Source of the DNA: Arthrobacter sp. AQ5-06 | Lineage (GTDB): Bacteria; Actinomycetota; Actinomycetes; Actinomycetales; Micrococcaceae | Assembly: GCF_003287955.1 (NCBI RefSeq) | Contig: NZ_QMKP01000017.1 | Coordinates: 1-64,000 of the forward strand | Length of the DNA stretch: 64,000 bases | Reading direction: 5' to 3' | In this document: in pieces, positions 32,836 through 41,527 of the stretch | Position numbering within the stretch: the stretch's first letter is position 1 | Layout: each line of letters starts with the position of its first letter | Program-made: the position numbers and the translations under genes | Notes under the pieces: generated by a model | The model's database searches: none | What the model was told of the DNA's origin: nothing | The model's input: the letters and a program-made list of their open reading frames with translations, nothing else

Positions 32836-33570
32836 TTAGTGCAGGCCCATCGCGTTCCGGACTTCGTTCAGGATGTGGTGGACGGCGGTCTCGGCCCCCA
32901 CGGCGTCCCCGCGGGCCACCGCCGCCGCAGCATCCTCGTGGGCCTGTAACGCTTCGTTCCGCGGTTTGAAGGGCATCAGCCCCTGCTTGGTCCGGCTGGT
33001 GAGCACCTCAGCCACCATGCCTTCCAGCGCCGTGAACATCTCATTGCCGCAGCTTTGGAGCAGCAGGCTATGGAACTCGATGTCTGCCGCCAGGAACGCC
33101 TCGAGTTCGCCGGCTTCGCCCAGCCGCCTCAGCTCTGCGGCCAGGACAACCAGCCTGGCCCGTTCCGCGGCGCTCGCGCGGCGGGCAGCACCGGCAGCCG
33201 CAATGGGCTCGACGGCGATGCGCAGCTCCGTGAGGCCGCTGTACTGAATGTCGCGCCTAACAGAGCCCAGGCGCCAGCGCACTAGCTTGGGATCGAAGAC
33301 ATTCCACAGCCTGCGCTCCTGGACCACGATGCCCACCCGCCGGCGCGAATACACCAGGTTCATGGACTCCAGGACCTTCATGGTGTCCCGCGCAACCGTG
33401 CGGGAAATGCCGTACTCCTGCTGGAGGCCCTCAAGGGTCAGCCGGCTGCCCGGAGGAAGGCTCCCTTCCGCAATGGCAACGCCAACCGCCTCGAGTACGC
33501 GTTCATGCATGGCGGGGGAGGCCCCGCCGTCGTGCGCGTCATCCGCGTCCGGTCGTGTCGCCGTCGACAT
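32836..33570 (-). CDS. gntR: GntR-family (FadR-type) repressor of gluconate genes
   Basis: A 244-residue regulator. Residues 20-90 hold the winged helix: HERVLEAVGVAIAEGSLPPG, LEGLQQEYGISRTVARDTMK, VLESMNLVYSRRRVGIVV. Residues 110-235 form an FCD all-helical effector domain with the metal-type residues in ELRIAVEPIAA, DIEFHSLLLQSCGN and EDAAAAVARGD. Divergent from gluconokinase and gluconate permease genes, so it is the likely gluconate-responsive repressor. The start at 33568-33570 follows AGGAAAG; the long extension upstream reads through the promoter. Confidence 0.88.
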   Translation of the reverse strand: MSTATRPDADDAHDGGASPAMHERVLEAVGVAIAEGSLPPGSRLTLEGLQQEYGISRTVARDTMKVLESMNLVYSRRRVGIVVQERRLWNVFDPKLVRWRLGSVRRDIQYSGLTELRIAVEPIAAAGAARRASAAERARLVVLAAELRRLGEAGELEAFLAADIEFHSLLLQSCGNEMFTALEGMVAEVLTSRTKQGLMPFKPRNEALQAHEDAAAAVARGDAVGAETAVHHILNEVRNAMGLH

Positions 33571-33624
33571 CTTTCCTGCCTTCCTCTGCGCCTGCGCGCC
33601 CTCCAATCGTACCGTCAAAGTCCC

Positions 33625-33683
33625 AAAGGTATGACTTGTGACACCAAAAGATAGTATCTGTCGCCTGAAATGGTGATACCTTA
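33625..33683. promoter_or_regulatory. Candidate GntR operators
   Basis: AAGGTATGAC (33625-33634, plus strand) and AAGGTATCAC (33674-33683, minus strand) face each other. Between them lie AGATA-G-TATCT (33649-33659, perfect) and GGTATGACTTGTGACACC (imperfect palindrome). The cluster sits between the divergent gntR and gntK starts. Confidence 0.5.
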
Positions 33684-33756
33684 TCTCCCGGCGCAGTTCC
33701 CTGTGAGATGCGCCAATGAGCTTTCCACTTAGCCAACGGCGTCTTCGGAGGTAAAC

Positions 33757-34302
33757 ATGCAGTATCCAGCCACGCACCTGGTGGTGATGGGCGTTGCCGG
33801 TTCCGGCAAGTCCACCATTGCGGCAGCTCTTTCCCAGCAGCTTGGCTGGGCCTGTGCCGAAGCGGACGAGTTCCACCCCCAGGCCAACATCGACAAGATG
33901 ACCCAGGGCATTCCCCTGCAGGACGAGGACCGCTGGCCCTGGCTGCGGGAAATCCAGGGCTGGATGACCGCACATGCCGCTGCCGGGAAGAGCACCGTGC
34001 TCACGTGCTCCGCGCTCAAGCAGAGCTACCGTCAGCTGCTCTCCGAAGCACAGGGCCGGGTCCTGTTCATCCACCTCGACGGCGGCGCCGACCTGATCGG
34101 CCAGCGCATGCAGGGCCGCGAAGGCCACTTCATGCCGCCCACGCTCCTGCCCAGCCAGCTGGCCACCCTGGAACCGCTGACCGGCAACGAACTTGCCGCC
34201 GGCAGCCTACGCCTGGACATCTCCAATTCCCCGGAGGAGATCGTCACCGCCGTGCTGGCTGGCCTCACGCTTCCCGCCCAGGCGGAACTCGGCGCCTGCT
34301 GA
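33757..34302 (+). CDS. gntK: Gluconokinase
   Basis: A 181-residue kinase that makes 6-phosphogluconate from gluconate and ATP. The P-loop GVAGSGKST is at residues 12-20; EADEFHPQANIDKM and PLQDEDRWPWL are the substrate-contact signature of GntK; TCSALKQSYRQLL and GHFMPPTLLPSQLATLE complete it. Length is normal. Followed after 51 bases by the permease gene, together forming the gluconate uptake unit that feeds the pentose phosphate pathway. Confidence 0.95.
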   Translation: MQYPATHLVVMGVAGSGKSTIAAALSQQLGWACAEADEFHPQANIDKMTQGIPLQDEDRWPWLREIQGWMTAHAAAGKSTVLTCSALKQSYRQLLSEAQGRVLFIHLDGGADLIGQRMQGREGHFMPPTLLPSQLATLEPLTGNELAAGSLRLDISNSPEEIVTAVLAGLTLPAQAELGAC

Positions 34303-34353
34303 GCCCGCCCAACTTTCCCCAATCCCCAAGTAGTTCTGTTTCAAAGGAGAACC

Positions 34354-35757
34354 ATGGTCATCGAAGGATGGACCCAAACGCTGGGCGCAGGCACCCTGCT
34401 GCTCATCGCAGCGGCAGCGATCGTCGTGCTGCTGTTCCTCATCATCAAGCTGCGGATGCACGCGCTGATCGCCCTGATCGTGATCAGCCTCGCAACGGCA
34501 TTCGCCACCGGAATCCCCGCCAACCAGGTGGTTCCTGTGCTGATCAACGGGTTCGGCACCACCCTGGGCACCGTGGCGCTCCTCGTTGGCCTGGGCGCGA
34601 TGCTTGGCCGCATCGTTGAAACCAGCGGCGGCGCCAAGGTGCTGGCCGACTACCTGATCGGCGTCTTCGGCGAAAAGCGTGCCCCCTTCGCCCTCGGCCT
34701 CGCCTCCCTGATCTTCGGCTTCCCCATCTTCTTCGACGCCGGCCTGGTGGTCATGCTGCCCGTGGTCTTCGCCGTCGCCCACCGCCTGGGCGGGGGAGTG
34801 CTGCGCTACGGCCTCCCGGCCGCCGGTGCGTTCTCCGTGATGCACATCTTCCTGCCGCCGCACCCCGGCCCGGTCTCCGCTGCCGCCTTCTTTGATGCCA
34901 ACATCGGCCTGGTCCTGATCGCCGGCCTCATCGCCGCCATCCCCACCTGGTACGTCACCGCCTACCTGTTCGGCCTGTGGACCGGCAAGAAGCTGGTCCT
35001 CCCGGTCCCGGAAATCCTGGGCCACGCCAGCGCCGAAGCCGAGTCCCACCCACCGCGCTTCCGCACCATCATCGGCCTGCTGCTCCTGCCGCTCGTCCTG
35101 ATCTTCATCAACACCGGCCTGAACACCCTTGCCTCGTCCGGAGTGCTCTCCGACTCGGTCAAGAGCGAGCAGTGGTTCCAGGTCCTGCGCACCATCGGCG
35201 AAACCCCGGTGGCCCTGCTGATCGCCGTGCTGGTGGCCATGTTTGTGCTCGGCGCCCGCCGCGGCACCGACTCCGGCGCCCTGGAGAAGCTGCTCGAATC
35301 CTCGCTGGGCCCGGTCTGCTCGGTCATCCTGATCACCGGCGCCGGCGGCATGTTCGGCGGTGTGCTCCGTGCGTCCGGCATCGGTGCCGCCTTGGCAGAT
35401 GTCCTGGGCAACCTGGGCATCCCGCTGATCCTGGCCGGCTTCCTGATCTCCGCCATCCTGCGCATCGCCCAAGGTTCCGCCACCGTGGCCCTGACCACCA
35501 CCGCGGGCCTCATCGCCCCGGCCGTGGCCACCGCCGGACTGACCGGCATGCAGGTCGCCGCGCTGGTCATCGCCGTGGCAGCCGGCTCCGTGGTGGTCTC
35601 CCACGTCAACGACTCGGGCTTCTGGCTGGTGGGTCGCTTCTTCGGCATGGACGTTAAGACCACCCTGAAGACCTGGACCGTCATGGAAACCCTCATCGGC
35701 GTCATGGGCTTCGCCATCGCCGCGGTCATCTTCCTGCTCGCCGGGGTGGCAGGTTAA
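34354..35757 (+). CDS. gntP: Gluconate permease (GntP family)
   Basis: A 467-residue proton symporter with about twelve to fourteen helices. Characteristic pieces are GFGTTLGTVALLVGLGAMLGRI-type helix, FGFPIFFDAGLVVMLPVVFA, MHIFLPPHPGPVSAAAFF, and AQGSATVALTTTAGLIAP near the C-terminus. AGGAGA lies just before the ATG. Second gene of the gluconate unit, ended by a strong symmetrical hairpin. Confidence 0.94.
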   Translation: MVIEGWTQTLGAGTLLLIAAAAIVVLLFLIIKLRMHALIALIVISLATAFATGIPANQVVPVLINGFGTTLGTVALLVGLGAMLGRIVETSGGAKVLADYLIGVFGEKRAPFALGLASLIFGFPIFFDAGLVVMLPVVFAVAHRLGGGVLRYGLPAAGAFSVMHIFLPPHPGPVSAAAFFDANIGLVLIAGLIAAIPTWYVTAYLFGLWTGKKLVLPVPEILGHASAEAESHPPRFRTIIGLLLLPLVLIFINTGLNTLASSGVLSDSVKSEQWFQVLRTIGETPVALLIAVLVAMFVLGARRGTDSGALEKLLESSLGPVCSVILITGAGGMFGGVLRASGIGAALADVLGNLGIPLILAGFLISAILRIAQGSATVALTTTAGLIAPAVATAGLTGMQVAALVIAVAAGSVVVSHVNDSGFWLVGRFFGMDVKTTLKTWTVMETLIGVMGFAIAAVIFLLAGVAG

Positions 35758-35785
35758 AGCGTCATCTCCGGCCACGGCTGACTGA

Positions 35786-35839
35786 AGTACGACGGCGGGG
35801 CGCCGGCAGAAATGCTGGCCGTCCCGCCGTCGGCGTACT
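35786..35839. terminator. Bidirectional terminator / dispersed palindromic element, copy 2
   Basis: AGTAC-GACGGCGGG and CCCGCCGTC-GGCGTACT arms enclose CCGGCAGAAATGCTGGCC. It separates the convergent permease and TfoX genes. The core matches the element at 15244. Confidence 0.8.
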
Positions 35840-35851
35840 ACTGGTGCGCCG

Positions 35852-36229
35852 CTACTTGCGGGGTTTGGCTGCTTTCGGCGCTTTGGGCGGGAGCTCCGCG
35901 ACGTATTCGAAGGCCTTCTCCACCCAGGCCTTTGCCCGCGCATCGTCACCGGCGCCTTCGGCGTTCCACATCTCCGGGAGTCCGGTGTAGCCGCCCATGG
36001 GCCGCTCCGCCGGGCCGAACGGGACGGTCCGCTCGGTGCTTTCGAGCTCCTGTCTGTCGGCGTCGGAGAGCTTCACCCCGATCGTGGAACCGAACAGTCC
36101 GGCGAACATGTTGCCGTTGACGAAGGCGCCCAGGTTGCCGAACATCGGCTTGACGATCACTTCGGGGTTGTCCGGCACTACGGAGCGGAAGCGCTCCTTG
36201 GCTTCGTCGGACGCTTTGGCCATCTCCAT
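35852..36229 (-). CDS. TfoX/Sxy N-terminal domain protein
   Basis: A 125-residue protein with only the TfoX N-terminal domain: PMFGNLGAFVNGNMFAGLFG, IGVKLSD and YTGLPEMW. Full TfoX of Gammaproteobacteria also has a C-terminal helical domain and promotes competence; this short actinobacterial form has no proven role. The C-terminus is Lys/Pro/Ala-rich (PPKAPKAAKPRK), likely basic and flexible. Start follows GGGAG; longer frames upstream have no ribosome site. Confidence 0.85.
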   Translation of the reverse strand: MEMAKASDEAKERFRSVVPDNPEVIVKPMFGNLGAFVNGNMFAGLFGSTIGVKLSDADRQELESTERTVPFGPAERPMGGYTGLPEMWNAEGAGDDARAKAWVEKAFEYVAELPPKAPKAAKPRK

Positions 36230-36369
36230 AGTGGTTCTCCCAGGGTTGAGGTGTGATTCTTTGTGCAGCTTATGCCCGCTCAGGCGCCGGGGACAGAATT
36301 GCCGTACCGCTAGGCTTGCAGTAGTCCGCACTCACTTCCCAGGTTCCCACTCCAACCAAAGGACACCCC

Positions 36370-37188
36370 TTGACCCAACGCACCATCGTGATCACCGGCG
36401 CCAGCGACGGCATCGGCGCGGCAGCCGCGCGGACGCTGACGCAGGCAGGCGACCGGGTGGTCGTCGTCGGCCGTTCCGAGGAGAAGACACGGGCCATCGC
36501 GAAGGAGCTCAACGCCGACTATTTCGTCAGCGACTTCGCCGAACTCGAGCAGGTCCGCACCCTCGCCACCCAGCTGAAGTCCGACTACCCGCGCATCGAC
36601 GTCCTGGCCAACAACGCCGGCGGCATCATGGGCAAGCACCAGCTCACGGTGGACGGCAACGAGTCCACCTTCCAGATCAACCACCTGGCGCCGTTCCTGC
36701 TCACGATCGAGCTGATGAACGTCCTCACCGCCAGCAACGCCAAGGTCATCAACACCGCCAGCGCGGCCAACGGCTTCGGCAAAATGGACCTCTTCGACCT
36801 CAAATCGGAGCACAGCTACTCCACCAACCGCGCCTACGGCACGGCCAAACTCGCCAACATCCTCTTCACCAGCGAGCTGCACCGCCGCTTCGGCGAGCAG
36901 GGAATCACGACGGCGGCATTCCACCCGGGCGTGGTCCGCACCAACTTCGCGGCAGAGTCCACCAGCCCCATGCGGCACGCCTACAAGACACTGCTCAACC
37001 GCTTTATGCTCACCCCGGACCAGGGCGCCGACACCCTCCTCTGGCTCATCAACGGCACTGCCGGCACCGACTGGATCTCCGGCGCCTACTACGCCAAGCG
37101 CGCCCTGGCCAAGGCGAACCCACAGGCCTACGACGCCGAGCTGGCACAGGGTCTGTGGGAGGCCAGCGAGGCGCTCGTCGCACGCTGA
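36370..37188 (+). CDS. Short-chain dehydrogenase/reductase
   Basis: A 272-residue SDR. Cofactor motif TGASDGIGAAAARTL; VVGRSEEK has Arg after the second strand, favouring NADP; NNAGG follows. Catalytic Ser and Tyr-Lys are found in VINTASAANGFG and NRAYGTAKLANILF, close to retinol dehydrogenase-like members. The best start is TTG eight bases after AAAGGA; no ATG lies before the glycine motif. Substrate not readable. Convergent with the PaiB gene. Confidence 0.87.
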   Translation: MTQRTIVITGASDGIGAAAARTLTQAGDRVVVVGRSEEKTRAIAKELNADYFVSDFAELEQVRTLATQLKSDYPRIDVLANNAGGIMGKHQLTVDGNESTFQINHLAPFLLTIELMNVLTASNAKVINTASAANGFGKMDLFDLKSEHSYSTNRAYGTAKLANILFTSELHRRFGEQGITTAAFHPGVVRTNFAAESTSPMRHAYKTLLNRFMLTPDQGADTLLWLINGTAGTDWISGAYYAKRALAKANPQAYDAELAQGLWEASEALVAR

Positions 37189-37201
37189 GTCCTTGGAGAG
37201 T

Positions 37202-37819
37202 TCAGCTTGCCCGTTCGACGTCGGCCGCACTCTCCGCCTGCCCGCGGGCAGTGAGCCCTGCCACCACGCCGTCGACGTCCGCCGCGGACCGGTTCTGGCT
37301 CAGCTTGGTCTTCGCCTCGATTCTGGTGATGACCAGTTCGATGCCCACGATGGCGCGCAGCTGGCCGGAGATGTAGCGTTCCGGTGCGTCGTCCACGCTC
37401 CACGGGTGGTCAAAGCTGGCCTCATTGACGTTGGTCAGCCGCCTGACTTGGCCGGCGATCCAATCTGGGTCGTCATGCATCACCAGGGTGCCGTACACGT
37501 GCGCCGTGGAGTAGTTCCACGTGGGCACAACGCGACCATGCTCGGCCTTCGACGCGTACCAAGCCGGCGAAATGTAGGCGTCCGCGCCCTGGATGATCAT
37601 GAGCGATTCGCCGATAGCGGGTTCGGACCACTGCGTATTGTTCCGCGCCACGTGGGTGTGCAGCGCGCCGTGCTCACCGGCGTCGGGATCGTAGACAAAC
37701 GGCAGCAGCGTAGCCAGCAGGCCGTGCGAGGTCGTGGTGACCAGGGTGGCTGCGCCGGGCCGGGTCAGTAGGTCTTGGACGGCGTCGGGGCCGGCTTCAA
37801 AATGGGCTGGGGTGTACAT
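37202..37819 (-). CDS. PaiB-family FMN-binding protein
   Basis: A 205-residue PaiB-type protein with a split-barrel flavin-binding fold. MYTPAHFEA is the canonical N-terminus; LPFVYDP, HTHVARNNTQW, YISPAWY and VPTWNYSTAHVYG are diagnostic. In Bacillus PaiB is a negative regulator of protease and sporulation genes; in actinobacteria the role is undefined. Four bases separate it from the exporter gene upstream, so they likely form one transcript. Confidence 0.9.
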   Translation of the reverse strand: MYTPAHFEAGPDAVQDLLTRPGAATLVTTTSHGLLATLLPFVYDPDAGEHGALHTHVARNNTQWSEPAIGESLMIIQGADAYISPAWYASKAEHGRVVPTWNYSTAHVYGTLVMHDDPDWIAGQVRRLTNVNEASFDHPWSVDDAPERYISGQLRAIVGIELVITRIEAKTKLSQNRSAADVDGVVAGLTARGQAESAADVERAS

Positions 37820-37823
37820 GGGA

Positions 37824-38762
37824 CTAATCCTTTACGGGCTCGAGGTGTTTTGTGGCGTGGCGGTCGGCGCGCTGAGCCGGGGCAGGCTTGAGCCGGACCC
37901 GGACGGCGGCGCCCGCGCAGAGGATGACGGCGACGCCGCCAATGATGGTGGTCCAGGTCAGGCTCTCACCCAGCAGGAGGCCGGCCCAGCAGATGCTCAG
38001 CACCGGCTGGATGAGCTGGATCTGGCTGACCTGTGCCATGGGGCCGATGGCCAGGCCGCGGTACCAGGCGAAGAAACCCAGGAACATGCTCACCACGCCG
38101 AGATAGGCGAAGGCCAGCCACTGGACCGGGGTGGCCGAGGGTGGCTGCTGGGCGACGGAGACCGCCGCCAGGACCACCATCAGCGGCGATGCAAGCACCA
38201 GCGCCCAGGACACGGTCTGCCAGGCACCGAGCACGCGGGCCAGCAGGCCGCCTTCCGCGTAGCCGATGGCCGCGGCCACCACCGCGCCGAGGAGCAGCAC
38301 GTCCGCCCAGTGCAGTTGTCCGAACCCGCCGGACTGCATGGAAGCGAAGCCGATGGCCGCCAGCCCGCCCACGCTCGTGATGAGCCAGAACGTCAGCCGG
38401 GGACGTTCACGCCCGCGGAGGACAGCAACGGTCGCCGTCGCGGCGGGCAATAGGGCGATCACCACGGCGCCGTGACTGGCCGGAGTCGCAGTGAGCGCGA
38501 ACGAGGTGAGCAGGGGAAACCCGACGACGACGCCGGCGGCCACCACTGCTAGGCGCACCCACTGCGTGCCGCGGGGGAGCCGCTCCCGGGTGAGTGCGAG
38601 CGCGAAGGCGGCGAGGATGGCGGCTACCACTGCACGGCCGGACCCGATGAACAGCGGGGACAGGGATGCGACTGCCACCTTCGTGAACGGAACAGTGAAC
38701 GAGAAAGCCGCTACTCCGAGGAGGCCCCACCAGAGTCCGACGGACTGACGGGACGGTACCAC
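37824..38762 (-). CDS. DMT-superfamily (EamA) exporter
   Basis: A 312-residue ten-helix transporter with two EamA repeats: WGLLGVAAFSFTVPFTKVAV opens the first, LLLGAVVAAAIGYAEGGLLA the second, ending in LLGESLTWTTIIGGVAVILC. The GTG at 38760-38762 is preferred because a -10-like TACACT lies ten bases before it, allowing a leaderless message; an in-frame ATG at 38801 would make the start codon overlap that of the divergent regulator. Downstream PaiB gene is probably co-transcribed. Likely exports a metabolite sensed by the MocR regulator. Confidence 0.82.
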   Translation of the reverse strand: MVPSRQSVGLWWGLLGVAAFSFTVPFTKVAVASLSPLFIGSGRAVVAAILAAFALALTRERLPRGTQWVRLAVVAAGVVVGFPLLTSFALTATPASHGAVVIALLPAATATVAVLRGRERPRLTFWLITSVGGLAAIGFASMQSGGFGQLHWADVLLLGAVVAAAIGYAEGGLLARVLGAWQTVSWALVLASPLMVVLAAVSVAQQPPSATPVQWLAFAYLGVVSMFLGFFAWYRGLAIGPMAQVSQIQLIQPVLSICWAGLLLGESLTWTTIIGGVAVILCAGAAVRVRLKPAPAQRADRHATKHLEPVKD

Positions 38763-38776
38763 TGGCCGAATAAGTG

Positions 38777-38790
38777 TAGTAGCGCTACTA
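38777..38790. promoter_or_regulatory. Palindromic operator between exporter and MocR genes
   Basis: TAGTAGCGCTACTA is a perfect 14-base palindrome. TACTAT at its right edge would be the -10 for a leaderless regulator transcript starting at 38800; TACACT next to its left edge would be the -10 of the exporter. One bound protein could block both promoters. Confidence 0.6.
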
Positions 38791-38799
38791 TTGTCTCTC

Positions 38800-40212
38800 A
38801 TGAATAACGATAGCAGTTCCCGGATTGTGGCGCACCTGAAGAAATGGATCTCTGCGGCCGCGCCCGGTGCGAAGCTGCCGTCCACCCGCTCGCTCGTGGC
38901 CGAGTACCAGGCCAGTCCCGTCACGGTACAGAAGGCCCTGCAGACGCTCACGGCGCAGGGGCTTATCGAGAGCCGGCCCGGCGTTGGGACCTTCGTACGC
39001 GCCGTCCGGAGCGCCCGTCCGTCCGACTACGGCTGGCAGACGGCGGCCCTCCGTTCCCCGCTGGCGCCGCCGCCCCCGGCCTCCAGCACCATGCGCAACG
39101 TGGCCAACGACGCCATCTCCTTCCACTCCGGCTACCCGGACCGCGAACTCCTGCCGGAGCGGCTGGTCCGCGCCGCCCTCGCCCGCGCGGCCCGCGGCGA
39201 CGCCGCGCTGTCCCGTCCGCCCGCGGCCGGCCTGCCGGAACTGCAGTCGTGGTTCGCGCACGAGCTCGGTGCCTCGACGCCAGCCGGGACCACCCCGCCG
39301 AACCCGAGTGACGTCGTCGTACTCCCCGGAAGCCAAAGCGGGCTGAGCTCCATCTTCAGCGCGCTCGCGGGCCGCGGGCAGCCGCTGCTGATGGAATCCC
39401 CGTCCTATTGGGGTGCCATCCTGGCGGCCGCGCGGGGCGGCGTACGTATTGTCCCGGTGCCCAGCGGACCGGACGGACCGGATCCGGCGGAGCTGGCGCG
39501 CGCCTTTGAGGAGTCCGGCGCGCGGCTCTTCTACGCGCAGCCCAACTATGCGAACCCCACCGGCGCGCAGTGGTCAGCTGAGCGGCGTGAACAGGTTCTG
39601 GACGTGGTGCGCGCGAAGGGGGCGTTCCTTGTGGAGGACGACTGGGCGCACGACTTCGGCATCACCTCCAACCCCGTGCCCGTCGCCTCCCGCGACGACT
39701 CCGGCCACGTGGTCTACCTGCGCTCGCTGACCAAGAGCGTCTCGCCGTCGATCCGTGTCGCCGCGGTGATCGCCCGCGGTCCGGCGCGGGAGCGCATCCT
39801 GGCGGACCGGGCGGCCGAATCGATGTATGTCAGCGGGTTGCTCCAGGCGGCAGCGCTCGACGTCGTCACACAGCCCGGGTGGCAGACGCACCTTCGCAGC
39901 CTCCGCCACCAGCTCGAGTCACGCCGCGACCTGCTGGTCACCAGCCTGCGCCAGCACGCCCCGCAGGCGCACATCGAGCAGGTGCCCAAGGGCGGACTGA
40001 ACCTGTGGGCCCGGCTGCCCGACGGGACCGACCTGGAACGGCTGACCCGCGACTGCGAAACCGCCGGGGTGATCATCGCCGGCGGCAACGAGTGGTTCCC
40101 GGCCGAGCCGGCAGGCCCGTTCATCCGGCTTAACTACTCGGGGACGAATCCGGGCGCCTTCCCGGAAGGCGCCCGGATCATCGGCCAGGCAATAGAACGC
40201 AACGGGGCCTGA
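38800..40212 (+). CDS. MocR-family regulator (GntR DNA-binding plus aminotransferase-like domain)
   Basis: A 470-residue fusion. Residues 5-75 are a GntR winged helix (RIVAHLKKWISAAAPGAKLP, STRSLVAEYQASPVTVQKAL, GLIESRPGVGTFV). Residues 105-465 are a fold type I PLP-binding domain: VVLPGSQSGLSSIFSAL, YAQPNYANPTGAQWS, EDDWAHDF and LRSLTKSVSPSIRVA, whose Lys would hold PLP. It faces an exporter gene across a palindrome. Such regulators sense amino compounds or B6 vitamers. The TTG three codons earlier is less likely than this ATG, which suits a leaderless message. Confidence 0.9.
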   Translation: MNNDSSSRIVAHLKKWISAAAPGAKLPSTRSLVAEYQASPVTVQKALQTLTAQGLIESRPGVGTFVRAVRSARPSDYGWQTAALRSPLAPPPPASSTMRNVANDAISFHSGYPDRELLPERLVRAALARAARGDAALSRPPAAGLPELQSWFAHELGASTPAGTTPPNPSDVVVLPGSQSGLSSIFSALAGRGQPLLMESPSYWGAILAAARGGVRIVPVPSGPDGPDPAELARAFEESGARLFYAQPNYANPTGAQWSAERREQVLDVVRAKGAFLVEDDWAHDFGITSNPVPVASRDDSGHVVYLRSLTKSVSPSIRVAAVIARGPARERILADRAAESMYVSGLLQAAALDVVTQPGWQTHLRSLRHQLESRRDLLVTSLRQHAPQAHIEQVPKGGLNLWARLPDGTDLERLTRDCETAGVIIAGGNEWFPAEPAGPFIRLNYSGTNPGAFPEGARIIGQAIERNGA

Positions 40213-40226
40213 CGGGAGCAGCGTCC

Positions 40227-40778
40227 CTATTCGCCCAGCAGTCCGTAGGTGCTGATGACGTTGCCCTTGGTCGTCTTGTACTGGTCCTTTAGTGCGAGCC
40301 GGGTGACCGGGTCGCCGGCCTCGAACAGGCGCCGGCCGCTGCCTGCCACCACCGGGTGGGTCATCAGGGTCAGCTCATCGAGCAGCCCGGCGAACAGCAA
40401 TTGGCGCACGACGGAAATGCTGCCGGTGACGGCGATTTCGCCGCCGTCGCGCTCTTTCAGCCCGGCCACGAATTCCTCCAGCGTTCCTTCGATCAGGTGG
40501 GAGTTCTGCCACTCGAGCGGCTCCGTCAGAGTCCGGGAGGCCACGAACTTCTCCACCGGGTTGATGAAGCCGGCGAAGTCGTCGTCCACGGATGCGGTGG
40601 GCCAGTACCCGGCCCACTCCTGGTAGCTCACCCGGCCCAGCACCACGGTGTCCACACGTTCCATCATGCCGGTCAGGCCCTTGCCCAGGTCGTCGTCGAA
40701 GCTGTCGAACTGCCAGAGGAACGGGTCTGAGACCACGCCGTCAACGGAGTGGAACAGGCCGGACGTAACTTTGCGCAT
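40227..40778 (-). CDS. Dihydrofolate reductase-like (RibD C-terminal) protein
   Basis: A 183-residue reductase-fold protein. MRKVTSGLFHSVDGVVSDP, DTVVLGRVSYQEWAGYWP, KFVASRTL, GGEIAVTGSISVVRQLL and LTLMTHPVVAGSGRRLF are the usual blocks of the YyaP/RibD C-terminal group, which bind NADPH. No deaminase domain, so it is not riboflavin RibD itself; the substrate is unknown. The ATG with GGAGG five bases upstream is chosen. Convergent with the MocR gene. Confidence 0.87.
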   Translation of the reverse strand: MRKVTSGLFHSVDGVVSDPFLWQFDSFDDDLGKGLTGMMERVDTVVLGRVSYQEWAGYWPTASVDDDFAGFINPVEKFVASRTLTEPLEWQNSHLIEGTLEEFVAGLKERDGGEIAVTGSISVVRQLLFAGLLDELTLMTHPVVAGSGRRLFEAGDPVTRLALKDQYKTTKGNVISTYGLLGE

Positions 40779-40847
40779 GAGGACCTCCAAGATCAGGGAC
40801 AGTTGTCATCCACCGTATTGGCCGTGCCCGCAGTATGGAAGCCCCGA

Positions 40848-40897
40848 CCGGTGGTTGAGCCTGTCGAAACCTGGATCTCGACTGGCTCGATCACCGG
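40848..40897. repeat. Dispersed element, inverted pair
   Basis: CCGGTGGTTGAGCCTGTCGA and TCGACTGGCTCGATCACCGG face each other with about ten bases between. This makes a large hairpin out of two copies of the GTTGAGCC element in the 230-base gap between genes. Confidence 0.75.
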
Positions 40898-41023
40898 TCT
40901 CAACCTGTCCGCAGTTAGGTTCGTCACCACCGCCTGCGTGTTGCGCAAATCCACGGACCGGCAGCCCCATACTGGTGTTCATGCGGCCTCTCGCCGCACC
41001 CCGGCCAGGCAGGAGGAAATTGC

Positions 41024-41521
41024 ATGGAAACCCTGAAGAAAATCGTCACTAACCAGTACTTCCCCGCGGCCGCGGTGCTGACGGCAGTGGTGCTGTTCTG
41101 GATCATCGCCATGTTCGGCGGGCTCTCCCTGTTGAACAACAACCAGCCGCCCATGGCAACCTTGACGTGGATGCTGTTCGTCTACGCTGCGGCTGTCCTG
41201 ACGCCACTGGCAGGCATCCTGGCCGGCGTGGACCTGGTCCGCCGCTGGCGCCGCAACCGCTTGTACGCGTTGGTTGAGACGGTGCAGGACGGGACCGCCG
41301 AGTACAAGACCGCGCAGGATGAAACGGCGCAGGACGAGGTACTGGAGGACGAACACGTTCAAGAGCCCGCAACCCAGTCTGAGGCGCCGGAGCAGCCCGC
41401 CGAGCCCGAAGCTCCAAAGCAGTCCGCCCCGAAGCAGCCCGCGCAGCACCGCCCGGCATCCCAGCAGCAGCCCGTGAAGCGCCACCCGGTGCAGGCGAAG
41501 CAGCGCAAGAAAGCCGCGTAG
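41024..41521 (+). CDS. Membrane protein with Gln/Pro-rich tail, unrecognised
   Basis: A 165-residue protein. Two helices near residues 14-36 and 45-68 anchor it, followed by a basic cytosolic edge (RRWRRNR) and a low-complexity tail rich in Gln, Glu, Ala, Pro and Lys (85-165). Ribosome site AGGAGG lies eight bases before the ATG. Ends close to the convergent diguanylate cyclase gene. No family recognised. Confidence 0.7.
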   Translation: METLKKIVTNQYFPAAAVLTAVVLFWIIAMFGGLSLLNNNQPPMATLTWMLFVYAAAVLTPLAGILAGVDLVRRWRRNRLYALVETVQDGTAEYKTAQDETAQDEVLEDEHVQEPATQSEAPEQPAEPEAPKQSAPKQPAQHRPASQQQPVKRHPVQAKQRKKAA

Positions 41522-41527
41522 CCGCTG

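Noticed and set aside
34207..35949. 580-codon minus-strand open frame across gntP and neighbours
   Set aside because: Asp/Gly/His-rich shadow of the real genes on the plus strand; spans two genes and a terminator.
38791..38799. TTG start for the MocR gene three codons upstream
   Set aside because: It overlaps the presumed -10 and operator; the ATG at 38800 suits the promoter spacing.
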